Source: Arthrobacter sp. SLBN-122 (GTDB taxonomy: Bacteria > Actinomycetota > Actinomycetes > Actinomycetales > Micrococcaceae). Taken from it: DNA of 64,000 nucleotides. Under the pieces are notes generated by a model. It had not been told where the DNA came from, did not search any database, and saw only the letters and a list, made by a program, of their open reading frames with translations. The stretch covers positions 3,534,001-3,598,000 of the forward strand of contig NZ_VFMS01000001.1 in the NCBI RefSeq assembly GCF_006715165.1. The letters run 5' to 3'. A program made the position numbers and the translations under genes. Numbering within the stretch: the stretch's first letter is position 1; each line of letters opens with the position of its first letter. This document shows positions 1-9,320 of this stretch, piece after piece.

Positions 1-653
1 GCGTCAGCGAGCAGGCAATTTTCGACGGCGTCGCGGCCCTCACGGGCGACATCCAGCAGGTGCCCAGCAGCGTCAGCGCCATCAAAGTGAACGGCGAACG
101 CGCCTATGCGCGCGTGCGGTCGGGTGAGGATGTGAAGCTGGCCTCACGCCCCGTCACCATCCACCGGTTCGAGGTGCACGCCATTTCGCGAAACCCCGAG
201 GCGGATGTGGTTGACCTCGACGTCACGGTCGAATGCTCCTCCGGTACGTACATCCGCGCCCTGGCCAGGGACCTTGGCAATGCCCTCGGCGTGGGAGGCC
301 ACCTCACCGTCCTCCGCAGGACCCACGTGGGCCCCTATTCCCTCGATCAGGCGCGCACTCTTGAACAGCTGGCCGAAGAGTTCAACGTCCTTGAAATGTC
401 GCAGGCTGCGCGCGCGCTGATGCCCAACCGCGAACTCAGCGCCGAGGAAGCCACTGAGATCTCCTTCGGGCGGCGCATTGCTGCCGGGGCCGCCGCCGGC
501 GCTCCCGGTGCTGCCACCGCCGAACATCCCGCCGCTGCCTTCGCCCCCGACGGAAGCCTGGTGGCCCTTCTTGCCGACGCCGGCAGCTACGCCAAGCCGG
601 TGCTCGTCTTCGCCCCCGCCTCCGGCGCTGCCGCAACCGCAGCGGAGGCCTAA
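1..653 (+). CDS. truB: tRNA pseudouridine(55) synthase TruB, 3' part (5' end outside window)
   Basis: TruB converts U55 of the tRNA T-arm to pseudouridine. The reading frame is open from the first bases (codon phase begins at base 3), so the gene starts upstream and the catalytic-Asp region is not visible. What remains shows the family motif QVPSSVSAIKVNGERAYARV and the later SSGTYIRALARDLG block followed by HLTVLRRTHVGPYSL, then a TruB C-terminal segment ending in an Ala/Pro-rich tail. The stop TAA is at 651-653. Two small membrane-protein genes and ribF follow on the same strand; truB-ribF adjacency is typical of bacteria. Confidence 0.95.
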   Translation, partial: VSEQAIFDGVAALTGDIQQVPSSVSAIKVNGERAYARVRSGEDVKLASRPVTIHRFEVHAISRNPEADVVDLDVTVECSSGTYIRALARDLGNALGVGGHLTVLRRTHVGPYSLDQARTLEQLAEEFNVLEMSQAARALMPNRELSAEEATEISFGRRIAAGAAAGAPGAATAEHPAAAFAPDGSLVALLADAGSYAKPVLVFAPASGAAATAAEA

Positions 654-656
654 AGC

Positions 657-1010
657 GTGGACGCGTATTTTTGGATCATCCTCGTCGTCGGCCTGGTGTC
701 CACGCTGCTATGCCTGGGTGCGGGGGTCCTGAAGAAGGCGCCCAACGATGCCACCATCCTCTCCGTCGTTGCAGTGGAAGTGGCCTTGGTGGTGTACCTG
801 GTGGGTTCCATCGTCAGGGTTATTGCCGGCGAACCCATTGCCGGCGAGGCATGGGAGTTCTGGGGATATATGGCCACCGCCATGCTCCTGCCGCCGGCAG
901 CGATCTACTGGTCCATCCTGGAGCGCACACGGTGGAGCAATTTTGTCCTCGCCGCAGTCGGCGTCACGGCACTCGTCATGGCTGCCCGAATGAACCAGAT
1001 CTGGTACTGA
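657..1010 (+). CDS. small four-helix membrane protein, unknown function
   Basis: I do not recognise a named family. The 117-residue product starts with GTG three bases after the truB stop. It is almost wholly hydrophobic with about four predicted transmembrane segments (about residues 5-24, 36-58, 70-88 and 95-110). No catalytic motif is visible. Tight spacing to truB and to the next membrane protein (1-base gap) suggests co-transcription. The short, Gly/Val-rich helices recall small subunits of membrane complexes, but this is only a resemblance. Confidence 0.75.
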   Translation: MDAYFWIILVVGLVSTLLCLGAGVLKKAPNDATILSVVAVEVALVVYLVGSIVRVIAGEPIAGEAWEFWGYMATAMLLPPAAIYWSILERTRWSNFVLAAVGVTALVMAARMNQIWY

Positions 1011-1011
1011 A

Positions 1012-1494
1012 GTGGAAGAAGCAGCAGGAATGAAAGACAAGCAGGCCCAGGCGGCCACCGGTGAGGCAGCCGTCCGCAATACCCGCAACACCGGCCCCGG
1101 CCGCCTCCTGATCGCCGTGTACGGGGTCTTCGCCATCTCGGCCACCGCCCGTGCCGGCTACCAGATCCTCACTAAGTTCTCCGAGGCTCCACTGGCCTAC
1201 CTGCTCTCCGCCTTCGCCGCCCTGGTCTACGTGGTGGCCACAGTGTCACTGGCCAAGGCCGGCAGCACCTGGTTCAAGGTCTCCCTTGCCGCAGTGCTGG
1301 TTGAACTGTTGGGGGTCCTGGTGGTGGGGACCCTGAGCATCCTGGATTCCGTGCAGTTCCCGCACGAGACGGTGTGGTCCCTGTTTGGCCGCGGCTACGG
1401 TTTCATCCCGCTGCTGCTGCCCATCCTTGGCCTGGTGTGGCTCTACCGGCGCCGGCCTTCGGCGGCTGGACCGCGCGCACAGGCTTCCCGGTGA
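1012..1494 (+). CDS. small membrane protein, unknown function
   Basis: This is a 160-residue product with a charged N-terminus and about four hydrophobic segments (about residues 29-49, 60-83, 88-110 and 130-147), ending in a basic cytoplasmic-type tail. The GTG at 1012 lies one base after the preceding stop; an in-frame ATG at 1030 is an alternative start and has a GGAAG about 12 bases upstream. No family is recognised. It probably forms a pair with the membrane protein before it, between truB and ribF. Confidence 0.75.
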   Translation: MEEAAGMKDKQAQAATGEAAVRNTRNTGPGRLLIAVYGVFAISATARAGYQILTKFSEAPLAYLLSAFAALVYVVATVSLAKAGSTWFKVSLAAVLVELLGVLVVGTLSILDSVQFPHETVWSLFGRGYGFIPLLLPILGLVWLYRRRPSAAGPRAQASR

Positions 1495-1625
1495 AGCCAA
1501 AGCAACCGCGGTGGCGCCGGGGCGTCCGAGTGTCAAGGGCAGCACAATGAATCCGGGTAATCTTGAAGAGTTCCGCGGCCGGCATGGTTCCGGAACGTCG
1601 ATGCAGGCAGCTTAAGGCGAGGGTG

Positions 1626-2609
1626 ATGGTTTACATCTGGAACGATCCGTCCGATGTCCCGGCGGATTTCGGCCCATCGGTTGTCACTTTCGGCAACTTT
1701 GACGGTGTCCACCGCGGCCACCAGCAGGTTCTGTCCCAGCTGATCCGTTCGGCCCGCCTCTCCCGCGCCAAGGCTGTTGCCGTGACGTTCGACCCCCACC
1801 CCGCGCTTATCCACCGGCCCGAGGCCGCCCCGGAGCTGATCATGGGCCTGGACGACAAGCTGGAGGCGCTGGGCGAACTGGGACTGGACGCCATCCTGGT
1901 GGTCAAGTACTCGCTGGACCTCGCCAGCCTCACCGCAGAGGAATTCGTGGAGCAGTACCTGGTGGACTGCCTGCACGCCAGCCACGTGGTCATCGGCCAC
2001 GACGCCCGCTTTGGACGGGGCAACTCCGGCGACCTGGACACCATGAAGGCGCTGGGCGACAAGTTCGGCTTCGACGTCCAGGTCATCAGCGAGTTCGGTG
2101 CCGAGGGCTACCCCCTGCATGACGACGACGGCACGGACCGGCGCTGTTCCTCCACCTGGGTGCGCGAAGCCCTGCAGGAGGGCGACGTCGCCACCGCCGC
2201 CTCCGTCCTGGGCCGCCCGCACAGGATGCGCGGCGAGGTGGTCCACGGGGCTGCCCGCGGCCGGGCTCTCGGCTTCCCCACGGCCAACCTCTCTTCGAAC
2301 GCCTCAGGGCTGATTCCCACAGACGGCATCTACGCCGGCTGGCTGGTGGACCAGGCCGGAACGCGGTGGCCGGCAGCGATCTCAGTAGGGTCCAATCCCA
2401 CGTTCGACGGCGTGAGCCGCCAGGTTGAAGCGCACGTGATCGACAGGCCCAAGGAGGCCGTGGAGGACTTCGATCTGTATGGCCAGACAGTGATTGTTGA
2501 ATTCGTGGCGCGGCTTCGCGGCATGGTGGCCTATCGTGGCCCTGAGGCCCTGGTGGAACAAATGCGGCTGGATGTGGCCCAGGCCCACCAACTCCTCGGC
2601 GGCCGCTGA
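1626..2609 (+). CDS. ribF: bifunctional riboflavin kinase / FAD synthetase RibF
   Basis: RibF phosphorylates riboflavin to FMN and adenylylates FMN to FAD. The 327-residue product has the N-terminal nucleotidyltransferase signature TFGNFDGVHRGHQQVL (about residues 20-35) and a C-terminal flavokinase domain with GRALGFPTANL and DGIYAGWL. The length is usual for the family. The frame is open further upstream (to 1563), but ATG 1626 gives the family-like N-terminus MVYIWNDP and has a purine-rich GCGAGGG just before it. truB-ribF linkage is common in bacteria. Confidence 0.95.
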   Translation: MVYIWNDPSDVPADFGPSVVTFGNFDGVHRGHQQVLSQLIRSARLSRAKAVAVTFDPHPALIHRPEAAPELIMGLDDKLEALGELGLDAILVVKYSLDLASLTAEEFVEQYLVDCLHASHVVIGHDARFGRGNSGDLDTMKALGDKFGFDVQVISEFGAEGYPLHDDDGTDRRCSSTWVREALQEGDVATAASVLGRPHRMRGEVVHGAARGRALGFPTANLSSNASGLIPTDGIYAGWLVDQAGTRWPAAISVGSNPTFDGVSRQVEAHVIDRPKEAVEDFDLYGQTVIVEFVARLRGMVAYRGPEALVEQMRLDVAQAHQLLGGR

Positions 2610-2663
2610 TTCCAGCATCCGCCGGAGCTTCAGCAACCGGGTGAGCACAACGAAAGGCAGCAC

Positions 2664-3518
2664 GTGTCCGTCGAAAAGAACACCCGCAAGCTGGATAAGG
2701 GGATCGTCCGCGACTTCAGCTCGCGGATGAGCTACGCCTCCTACCTGCAGCTTCCCACGCTGCTCAGCGCCCAGCAGCCGGTCAGCCAGCCCGAACACCA
2801 CGATGAGCTCCTGTTCATCATCCAGCACCAGACCACGGAGCTGTGGCTCAAACTGGTCCTGCACGAGCTGCGGAGCGCGGCCGCCTGGCTCCGGGAGGAC
2901 GATCTCGGTTCGGCGCTCAAGGGCATTGCCCGGGTGAAGCACATCCAGAAGACCCTCACTGAGCAGTGGTCCGTCCTGGCTACCCTTACCCCCACCGAGT
3001 ATTCGCAGTTCCGCGGGTTCCTCGGCAACTCGTCGGGGTTCCAGTCCGCCCAGTACCGAGCCGTCGAATTCGTTTTGGGCAACAAGAACCGCAAGATGCT
3101 TCCGGTCTTCGAATCCGACCCCGAAGCGCACGCCATGCTGGAGGAACTGCTTGCCGCACCCAGCATCTACGACGAATTCCTGGCCTACCTCGCCCGCAAG
3201 GGTTTCGACGTGCCCCGTTCGGTCCTGGACCGGGATGTAACCCGGGCGCACGAGTTCGCCCCGGAACTGGTCCCGCTCTTCAAGCACATCTATGAGAACG
3301 CGGCGGACAACTGGGCGGCCTACGAGGCGTGCGAGGAACTGGTGGACCTGGAGGACAACTTCCAGCTCTGGCGGTTCCGGCACCTGCGCACCGTCCAGCG
3401 GACCATCGGGATGAAGACAGGCACCGGGGGATCCAGCGGCGTCACCTTCCTGCAGAAGGCACTGGAACTGACGTTCTTCCCGGAACTATTCGCTGTCAGG
3501 ACGGAGATCGGACAATGA
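2664..3518 (+). CDS. kynA: tryptophan 2,3-dioxygenase
   Basis: This haem enzyme oxidises L-tryptophan to N-formylkynurenine, the first step of the kynurenine pathway. The 284-residue product carries the substrate-pocket segment HDELLFIIQHQTTELWLKLV near residue 45 and the RFRHLRTVQRTIGMKTG segment, whose His is the expected axial haem ligand, followed by the conserved GTGGSSGVTFLQ. The start is GTG, with AAAGG upstream. The last codons overlap the ATG of kynU (ATGA), so the two are translationally coupled. No kynurenine formamidase gene is nearby. Confidence 0.96.
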   Translation: MSVEKNTRKLDKGIVRDFSSRMSYASYLQLPTLLSAQQPVSQPEHHDELLFIIQHQTTELWLKLVLHELRSAAAWLREDDLGSALKGIARVKHIQKTLTEQWSVLATLTPTEYSQFRGFLGNSSGFQSAQYRAVEFVLGNKNRKMLPVFESDPEAHAMLEELLAAPSIYDEFLAYLARKGFDVPRSVLDRDVTRAHEFAPELVPLFKHIYENAADNWAAYEACEELVDLEDNFQLWRFRHLRTVQRTIGMKTGTGGSSGVTFLQKALELTFFPELFAVRTEIGQ

Positions 3519-4774
3519 GCATCCACCAGGAAAACCCCACCAGGGTGACCGCCGACGAACTCCGCGCGCGGGCCGAAGAGCTGGACCGCCGGGACCCCCT
3601 GGCCCGCTGCCGGGACCAGTTCATCGGCGCGGACACGCCCCTGTCCTACCTTGACGGCAACTCCCTGGGCAGGCCGCTGAAGCGCACGGCCGACGACGTC
3701 GCCTCGTTCATCCGCGACGAATGGGGCGGCCGCCTGATCCGCGGCTGGGACGAAAAGTGGCTCAGCATGCCGCAGGCCATCGGGGACCAGCTGGGCCGCG
3801 CCGTCCTCGGGGCAGCGCCGGGGCAGACCATCATTGCCGATTCCACCACAGTGGTCCTCTACAAGCTGATCCGCGCAGCCCTTGCCGCGGTGCAGGACCC
3901 CGACCGCAACGAGCTGGTGCTGGACACCGAAAACTTCCCCACCGACCGCTACCTGGTGGAGGGGATTGCCCTCGAGGAAGGCCTGACCCTCCGCTGGATC
4001 GAGCCCGACCCGGCGGCCGGGGTGACCCTTGAGCAGGTGCGCCAGGAAACCGGGCCGCGGACCGCCGTCGTCCTTCTCAGCCAGATCGCGTACCGCTCCG
4101 GCCACCTGGCCGACCTGCCCGCGATCACCGCGGCAGTGCACGACGCCGGTGCCCTGGTGGTGTGGGATCTTTGCCATTCGGCGGGGTCGGTGGAGATCGA
4201 CCTGGACGGCGCGGAGGTGGACTTCGCTGCCGGCTGCACCTACAAGTACCTCAACGGCGGCCCCGGATCGCCTGCCTTCGCCTACGTCAATGCCCGGCAC
4301 CTGCCCTCGCTGAACCAGCCCATCTGGGGATGGATGGGGCGCAAGGACGCCTTCGAAATGGCCGCCGGTTATGAACCGGCCGCCGGCATCCGCGGCTTCC
4401 TCAGCGGCACCCCCGCCATATTCGGCATGATCGCCATGCAGGGCACCCTGGACCTCATCGAAGAAGCCACCATGGCTGCCATCCGGGAGAAGTCCCTGGC
4501 GCTGACCGCGTTCGCGGTGGACGTCTTCGACGCCTGGCTGGCCCCGCTGGGTGCAGAACTGGCGTCCCCGCGGGACCCGGGGGAGCGCGGAGGCCACATC
4601 ACGGTGGATCATCCCGATTTCACCAAGGCCACCGTGGAAGCACTCTGGGAAGGGGACGTAATCCCGGACTTCCGCTCTCCGCACGGCATACGGGTGGGAT
4701 TGTCGCCCTTAAGCACCAGTTTCACGGAAGTCCTCCAAGGCATGGCGGCCATCAGGGACGGGCTCCAGGGCTGA
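3515..4774 (+). CDS. kynU: kynureninase
   Basis: This PLP enzyme cleaves L-kynurenine to anthranilate and alanine. The 419-residue product has the kynureninase signature SYLDGNSLGRPLKRT near the N-terminus and the PLP-lysine block AAGCTYKYLNGGPGSPAF. ATG 3515 overlaps the kynA stop, and the family N-terminus follows it, so the longer open frame upstream (from 3329) is only a shadow inside kynA. Together with kynA it would turn tryptophan into anthranilate once formylkynurenine is deformylated by an enzyme encoded elsewhere. Confidence 0.96.
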   Translation: MSIHQENPTRVTADELRARAEELDRRDPLARCRDQFIGADTPLSYLDGNSLGRPLKRTADDVASFIRDEWGGRLIRGWDEKWLSMPQAIGDQLGRAVLGAAPGQTIIADSTTVVLYKLIRAALAAVQDPDRNELVLDTENFPTDRYLVEGIALEEGLTLRWIEPDPAAGVTLEQVRQETGPRTAVVLLSQIAYRSGHLADLPAITAAVHDAGALVVWDLCHSAGSVEIDLDGAEVDFAAGCTYKYLNGGPGSPAFAYVNARHLPSLNQPIWGWMGRKDAFEMAAGYEPAAGIRGFLSGTPAIFGMIAMQGTLDLIEEATMAAIREKSLALTAFAVDVFDAWLAPLGAELASPRDPGERGGHITVDHPDFTKATVEALWEGDVIPDFRSPHGIRVGLSPLSTSFTEVLQGMAAIRDGLQG

Positions 4775-4786
4775 GGAGCGCGCTGT

Positions 4787-4960
4787 TTCGACAAGGTTAG
4801 GCCGGGGCCGGTAAACTGGACGATGGATCCGGCTGCAGTCCGTGGCGGCTGGTTCCTGTTGCAGTCCACCTGCTCCGGTTCGCCGGATCAAGGCGTACCC
4901 GGCAGACCCGGCAGTGATTTTCTGACCTGGGCCCTCACGGCACATTTTCTAGGAGTTATT
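4787..4960 (+). promoter_or_regulatory. rpsO promoter and 5' leader
   Basis: A -10-like TAAACT (4812-4817) with a TTCGAC about 19 bases upstream (4787-4792) would give a leader of about 135 nt before rpsO. The leader can form long-range pairing of GATCCGG (4825-4831) with CCGGATC (4882-4888), and ends with AGGAG (4951-4955) before the GTG start. S15 represses its own mRNA through leader structures in several bacteria; that this leader does so is inference. Confidence 0.4.
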
Positions 4961-5230
4961 GTGGCACTTGACGCCGCTGTAAAGCAGTCCATCATCAAGG
5001 AATACGCAACCGCCGAAGGCGACACCGGTTCACCGGAGGTCCAGGTTGCTGTCCTGACCCAGCGGATCAAGGATCTGACTGAGCACATGAAGGAGCACAA
5101 GCACGACTACCACACCCAGCGCGGTCTGCTGGCCATGGTTGGTCGTCGCAAGCGTATGCTGAGCTACCTCAAGAAGACTGACATCGCCCGCTACCGTTCG
5201 CTCATCGAGCGCCTCGGCCTGCGCCGCTAG
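4961..5230 (+). CDS. rpsO: 30S ribosomal protein S15
   Basis: S15 binds 16S rRNA and helps form the platform of the small subunit. The 89-residue product has the standard family length and shows the hallmark [20 protein letters not shown] and [11 protein letters not shown] segments. The GTG start at 4961 follows AGGAG by five bases. The same frame is open upstream to 4823, but that part is not S15-like. pnp follows, the usual rpsO-pnp order. Confidence 0.98.
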   Translation: MALDAAVKQSIIKEYATAEGDTGSPEVQVAVLTQRIKDLTEHMKEHKHDYHTQRGLLAMVGRRKRMLSYLKKTDIARYRSLIERLGLRR

Positions 5231-5240
5231 TCTGGCTTCG

Positions 5241-5276
5241 GGCGGCCCTTTCCTTCCGGAACGGGCCGCCTTCTTC
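5241..5276 (+). terminator. hairpin after rpsO
   Basis: GGCGGCCC (5241-5248) pairs with GGGCCGCC (5263-5270) around a 14-nt loop and is followed by TTCTTC. It lies 10 bases after the rpsO stop and may end or attenuate rpsO transcription before pnp. Confidence 0.65.
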
Positions 5277-5344
5277 AAATAAAAACTAAACAGGAGGATC
5301 AACCGCATCACGCATTCGCGGTCCTCGGTAGTGATCCCCGGGAG

Positions 5345-5365
5345 CGGCTTCGTTGACTGAAGCCG
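5345..5365 (+). promoter_or_regulatory. stem-loop in the pnp leader
   Basis: CGGCTTC (5345-5351) and GAAGCCG (5359-5365) form a perfect 7-bp stem about 105 nt before the pnp start, in the 240-nt rpsO-pnp intergenic region. In E. coli a pnp leader duplex is the target of RNase III/PNPase autoregulation; a similar role here is inference. Confidence 0.35.
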
Positions 5366-5470
5366 GCGGCCCGTGGGTCTCGATCGATGACCGGGTGCAG
5401 GGCCAGTAGACAGATGCTGGCCGGGTTGATGCGGCTGGACTTCCGTCAAACAGAAACGGAGGTGACTCTC

Positions 5471-7732
5471 TTGGAGGGTCCCGAAATCCAGTTCTCGGAA
5501 GCAGTCATTGACAATGGCCGTTTCGGCAAGCGCGTAATCCGCTTCGAAACCGGCCGCCTTGCCAAGCAGGCAGCCGGCGCAGCCATGGTGTACATCGACG
5601 ATGACACCGCACTGCTGTCCGCCACCACTGCCGGCAAGCACCCGCGTGAAGGCTTTGACTTCTTCCCGCTGACGGTCGACGTCGAAGAGCGCATGTACGC
5701 TGCCGGCCGCATCCCGGGCTCGTTCTTCCGCCGTGAAGGCCGCCCGTCCACCGAAGCCATCCTGGCCTGCCGCCTGATGGACCGCCCGCTGCGTCCCGCC
5801 TTCATCAAGGGCCTGCGCAACGAGGTCCAGATCGTGGTCACCGTCCTGGCCATCAACCCCGACGAGCTGTACGACGTGGTGGCAATCAACGCCTCCTCGA
5901 TGTCCACCCAGCTGTCCGGCCTTCCGTTCTCCGGCCCCATCGGCGGCGTCCGCGTTGCCCTGGTCAATGACGAAAACGGATCGCAGTGGGTTGCCTTCCC
6001 CAAGCACTCGCAGCTGGAAAACTCCGTGTTCAACATGGTTGTTGCCGGCCGCGTTGCAGGTGACGACGTCGCCATCATGATGGTTGAGGCCGAAGCAACC
6101 GACAACTCCTGGAACCTCATCAAGGAACAGGGCGCCACCGCCCCCACCGAAGAGGTTGTGGCCGAGGGCCTCGAGGCTGCCAAGCCGTTCATCAAGGCAC
6201 TCTGCGACGCCCAGGCCGATCTGGCCGCACGCGCTGCAAAGCCCACTGTCGAGTTCCCGGTCTTCCTGGACTACGAGGACGACGCTTACGCCGCCGTCGA
6301 ATCCGCCGCCGCCGAAAAGCTTGCCGCTGTCTTCCAAATCGCCGACAAGCAGGAACGCGACAACGCTTCCGACGCGCTCAAGGACGAGGTCCTCGCCAAC
6401 CTGGCCGGCCAGTTCGAAGGCCGCGAGAAGGAACTGTCCGCAGCCTTCCGCTCGGTTACCAAGCACGTGGTGCGCCAGCGCATCCTCAAGGACCAGATCC
6501 GTATCGACGGCCGTGGCCTGACGGACATCCGCCAGCTCACCGCAGAGGTTGAGGTCCTGCCCCGCGTTCACGGTTCGGCCATCTTCGAGCGCGGCGAGAC
6601 CCAGATCATGGGTGTCACCACGCTGAACATGCTCAAGATGGAACAGCAGATCGACTCGCTGTCGCCCGTCACCCGCAAGCGCTACATGCACAATTACAAC
6701 TTCCCGCCGTACTCCACCGGTGAGACCGGCCGCGTGGGCTCGCCCAAGCGCCGCGAAATCGGCCACGGTGCCCTGGCAGAGCGCGCCCTGGTGCCCGTAC
6801 TGCCGTCCCGCGAGGAATTCCCGTACGCCATCCGCCAGGTGTCTGAGGCTCTCAGCTCCAACGGTTCGACGTCGATGGGTTCCGTTTGCGCCTCCACCCT
6901 GTCCCTGCTGAACGCCGGTGTGCCCCTGAAGGCCGCCGTCGCCGGCATCGCCATGGGCCTGGTTTCCGACCAGGTTGACGGTCAGACCCGCTACGCGGCA
7001 CTGACCGACATCCTCGGCGCCGAAGACGCCTTCGGTGACATGGACTTCAAGGTTGCCGGTACCGCTGAGTTCGTCACGGCCATCCAGCTGGACACCAAGC
7101 TCGACGGCATCCCCGCTTCAGTGCTGGCAGCAGCGCTGAAGCAGGCCCGCGAGGCCCGCCTGCACATCCTCGAGGTCCTCAACTCGGCCATCGACACCCC
7201 GGACGAGCTCTCCGAGTTCGCACCGCGCGTCATCGCCGTCAAGATCCCCGTGGACAAGATCGGCGAGGTCATCGGCCCCAAGGGCAAGATGATCAACCAG
7301 ATCCAGGAGGACACCGGCGCGGACATCTCCATCGAGGACGACGGCACGGTCTACATTGGCGCCACGAACGGTCCGTCTGCAGACGCAGCACGCTCCGCCA
7401 TCAACGCCATCGCCAACCCGCAGGTCCCCGAAATCGGCGAGCGTTACCTGGGTACGGTCGTCAAGACCACCACATTCGGTGCCTTCGTGTCGCTGACCCC
7501 GGGCAAGGACGGCCTCCTGCACATCTCCGAGCTCCGCAAGCTGGCCAATGGCAAGCGCGTGGACAACGTCGACGACGTTGTTTCGGTGGGCCAGAAGGTC
7601 CAGGTGGAAATCACCAAGATCGATGACCGTGGAAAGCTCTCGCTCGCTCCGGTGGTTGCCGAGGAAGAAGGCGCGGAGGCCGACACCGAACGCGCCCACA
7701 CCACGGAGCCCGCTGAAGGCGCTGAGGTCTAA
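5471..7732 (+). CDS. pnp: polyribonucleotide nucleotidyltransferase (PNPase)
   Basis: PNPase is a trimeric 3'-5' phosphorolytic exoribonuclease of RNA decay. The product of about 753 residues has two RNase PH domains (the first with [20 protein letters not shown], the second from about residue 340), a KH domain near residue 594 ([17 protein letters not shown]) and an S1 domain from about 656 ([20 protein letters not shown]). I place the start at TTG 5471, giving [12 protein letters not shown], because GGAGGTGA (5459-5466) sits at ideal distance; the frame is open upstream to 5387 but without family similarity. Confidence 0.97.
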   Translation: MEGPEIQFSEAVIDNGRFGKRVIRFETGRLAKQAAGAAMVYIDDDTALLSATTAGKHPREGFDFFPLTVDVEERMYAAGRIPGSFFRREGRPSTEAILACRLMDRPLRPAFIKGLRNEVQIVVTVLAINPDELYDVVAINASSMSTQLSGLPFSGPIGGVRVALVNDENGSQWVAFPKHSQLENSVFNMVVAGRVAGDDVAIMMVEAEATDNSWNLIKEQGATAPTEEVVAEGLEAAKPFIKALCDAQADLAARAAKPTVEFPVFLDYEDDAYAAVESAAAEKLAAVFQIADKQERDNASDALKDEVLANLAGQFEGREKELSAAFRSVTKHVVRQRILKDQIRIDGRGLTDIRQLTAEVEVLPRVHGSAIFERGETQIMGVTTLNMLKMEQQIDSLSPVTRKRYMHNYNFPPYSTGETGRVGSPKRREIGHGALAERALVPVLPSREEFPYAIRQVSEALSSNGSTSMGSVCASTLSLLNAGVPLKAAVAGIAMGLVSDQVDGQTRYAALTDILGAEDAFGDMDFKVAGTAEFVTAIQLDTKLDGIPASVLAAALKQAREARLHILEVLNSAIDTPDELSEFAPRVIAVKIPVDKIGEVIGPKGKMINQIQEDTGADISIEDDGTVYIGATNGPSADAARSAINAIANPQVPEIGERYLGTVVKTTTFGAFVSLTPGKDGLLHISELRKLANGKRVDNVDDVVSVGQKVQVEITKIDDRGKLSLAPVVAEEEGAEADTERAHTTEPAEGAEV

Positions 7733-7762
7733 CAGCCCGGGCTTCCCGGCATAAGCACGAAT

Positions 7763-7797
7763 CGGCGGGACCGGTGGATGATCCACCGGTCCCGCCG
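7763..7797 (+). terminator. long perfect hairpin after pnp
   Basis: A 35-nt near-perfect palindrome: 17-bp arms (7763-7779 and 7781-7797) with GGCGGGACCGGTGGA at its left side. There is no T-tract after it, as often seen for actinobacterial terminators. It separates pnp from the M16 protease gene. Confidence 0.7.
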
Positions 7798-7844
7798 CTG
7801 TTACGATGGCAGCCAGATCCGGCTGCCCGTCCTGAAAGGCATCA

Positions 7845-9188
7845 ATGACTGTTGTACCCCTGCCGCTTGAGCAGAACCACGCCGGCGACACCCTGGTCCA
7901 TGGCTCCGACGGCGGGTCCGAGGTCCGGCGTTCAGTGCTGCCAGGGGGAGTGCGGGTACTCACGGAGGCGATGCCCGGCCAGCGGTCGGCAACTATCGGG
8001 TTCTGGGTGGGCGTGGGGTCCCGGGACGAGGCGCCCGGCCAGCACGGCTCCACCCACTTCCTGGAGCACCTGCTGTTCAAGGGCACCAGGCGCCGGACGG
8101 CCCTGGAAATCGCCTCTGCCTTTGATGAGGTGGGGGGCGAATCAAACGCGGCAACAGCCAAGGAAAGCACCTGCTACTTTGCCCGCGTCCTGGACTCCGA
8201 CCTCCCCATGGCCATCGACGTCATTGCGGACATGATCACCGGGGCCGTGCTGGATCCTGACGAGATGGAGCAGGAACGGGACGTCATCCTTGAGGAAATC
8301 GCGATGGACAGCGATGACCCCACGGATGTGGCGCATGAGCACTTCGTCGCCGCGGTCCTCGGCAGCCACCCCCTTGGGCGGCCGATTGGCGGCACCCCGG
8401 CCGCCATCAAGGCCGTGGCCCGCGATTCAGTGTGGGAGCACTACCGCCGGTACTACAAGCCTGAAGAACTGGTGATCACCGCTGCTGGCGGCCTGGACCA
8501 CGATTTGGTGTGCGGACTGGTGGTGGATGCCCTGCAGACCGCCGGGTGGTCCCTGGAGGCCGACGCCGCGCCGGTGCAGCGGCGTTCCACCGAGCGTGCC
8601 CTGATCACGGGAACTGCCGGCCTGCACGTGGTCAAGCGCGCCGTGGAGCAGGCAAACATCATTATGGGATGCCCCACGATCGTTGCCACCGACGAACGGC
8701 GCTACGTCATGAGTGTCCTGAACGCGGTCCTCGGTGGCGGCATGTCCTCCCGGCTGTTCCAGGAGGTCCGCGAGAAGCGTGGACTGGTGTACTCCACCTA
8801 CTCCTTTGCGTCGTCCTACGCCGACGCCGGCTATTTTGGAATGTACGCCGGCTGCACCCCGTCGAAGGTCCGGCAGGTGGTGGACCTGCTTGGTATCGAG
8901 CTCGACAAGCTCGCCGAACACGGAATTTCCGACGACGAACTCCGCAAGGCCGTGGGGCAACTCGGCGGCGGAATTGTCCTGGCACTGGAGGACACCGGCT
9001 CCCGGATGTCCCGGCTGGGCCGCGCCGAACTGGTGTCCGGTGAATACCAGGACATCGATGAAACCCTGCGGCTGATCAAAGCCGTCACCACCGAACAGGT
9101 CCAGGAACTTGCAGCCGAACTCGCTGCCGCGCCGCGGACCATCACTGTCGTAGGTCCGTTCGACGAGACGGAGACCTTCGGGCTTTAG
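7845..9188 (+). CDS. M16 family zinc metallopeptidase (insulinase-like)
   Basis: The product is a 447-residue pitrilysin/insulinase-type protease. It has the inverted zinc motif HFLEH near residue 70 inside GSTHFLEHLLFKGT, the downstream glutamate-containing segment DVILEEIAMDSDDP, and the C-terminal M16 domain with SSRLFQEVREKRGLVYS. ATG 7845 is preceded by GAAAGG. A pnp-M16 protease order is widely conserved in bacteria; the physiological substrate is not known from sequence. It is separated from pnp by a strong hairpin. Confidence 0.93.
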   Translation: MTVVPLPLEQNHAGDTLVHGSDGGSEVRRSVLPGGVRVLTEAMPGQRSATIGFWVGVGSRDEAPGQHGSTHFLEHLLFKGTRRRTALEIASAFDEVGGESNAATAKESTCYFARVLDSDLPMAIDVIADMITGAVLDPDEMEQERDVILEEIAMDSDDPTDVAHEHFVAAVLGSHPLGRPIGGTPAAIKAVARDSVWEHYRRYYKPEELVITAAGGLDHDLVCGLVVDALQTAGWSLEADAAPVQRRSTERALITGTAGLHVVKRAVEQANIIMGCPTIVATDERRYVMSVLNAVLGGGMSSRLFQEVREKRGLVYSTYSFASSYADAGYFGMYAGCTPSKVRQVVDLLGIELDKLAEHGISDDELRKAVGQLGGGIVLALEDTGSRMSRLGRAELVSGEYQDIDETLRLIKAVTTEQVQELAAELAAAPRTITVVGPFDETETFGL

Positions 9189-9320
9189 CGTCCGGCGACG
9201 CAGGATGCGGCTGCCGTGGACAGCGCTGCGGTGGGCACTGCTCCCACGGGCCACTGGCGTCACGGCCCTGCAGAGCCCATCCTGAGGGAAGAATGATCTT
9301 CGGCAGGAGGTGGCGGAACG

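Noticed and set aside
5030..6766. Long leftward open frame opposite pnp
   Set aside because: It lies entirely against a strongly conserved gene, has no family similarity and results from high third-position GC.
9189..9320. Short ORF-like stretch and GTGGG/CCCAC stem between the M16 gene and the next gene
   Set aside because: Weak stem and no coding support; nothing claimed.
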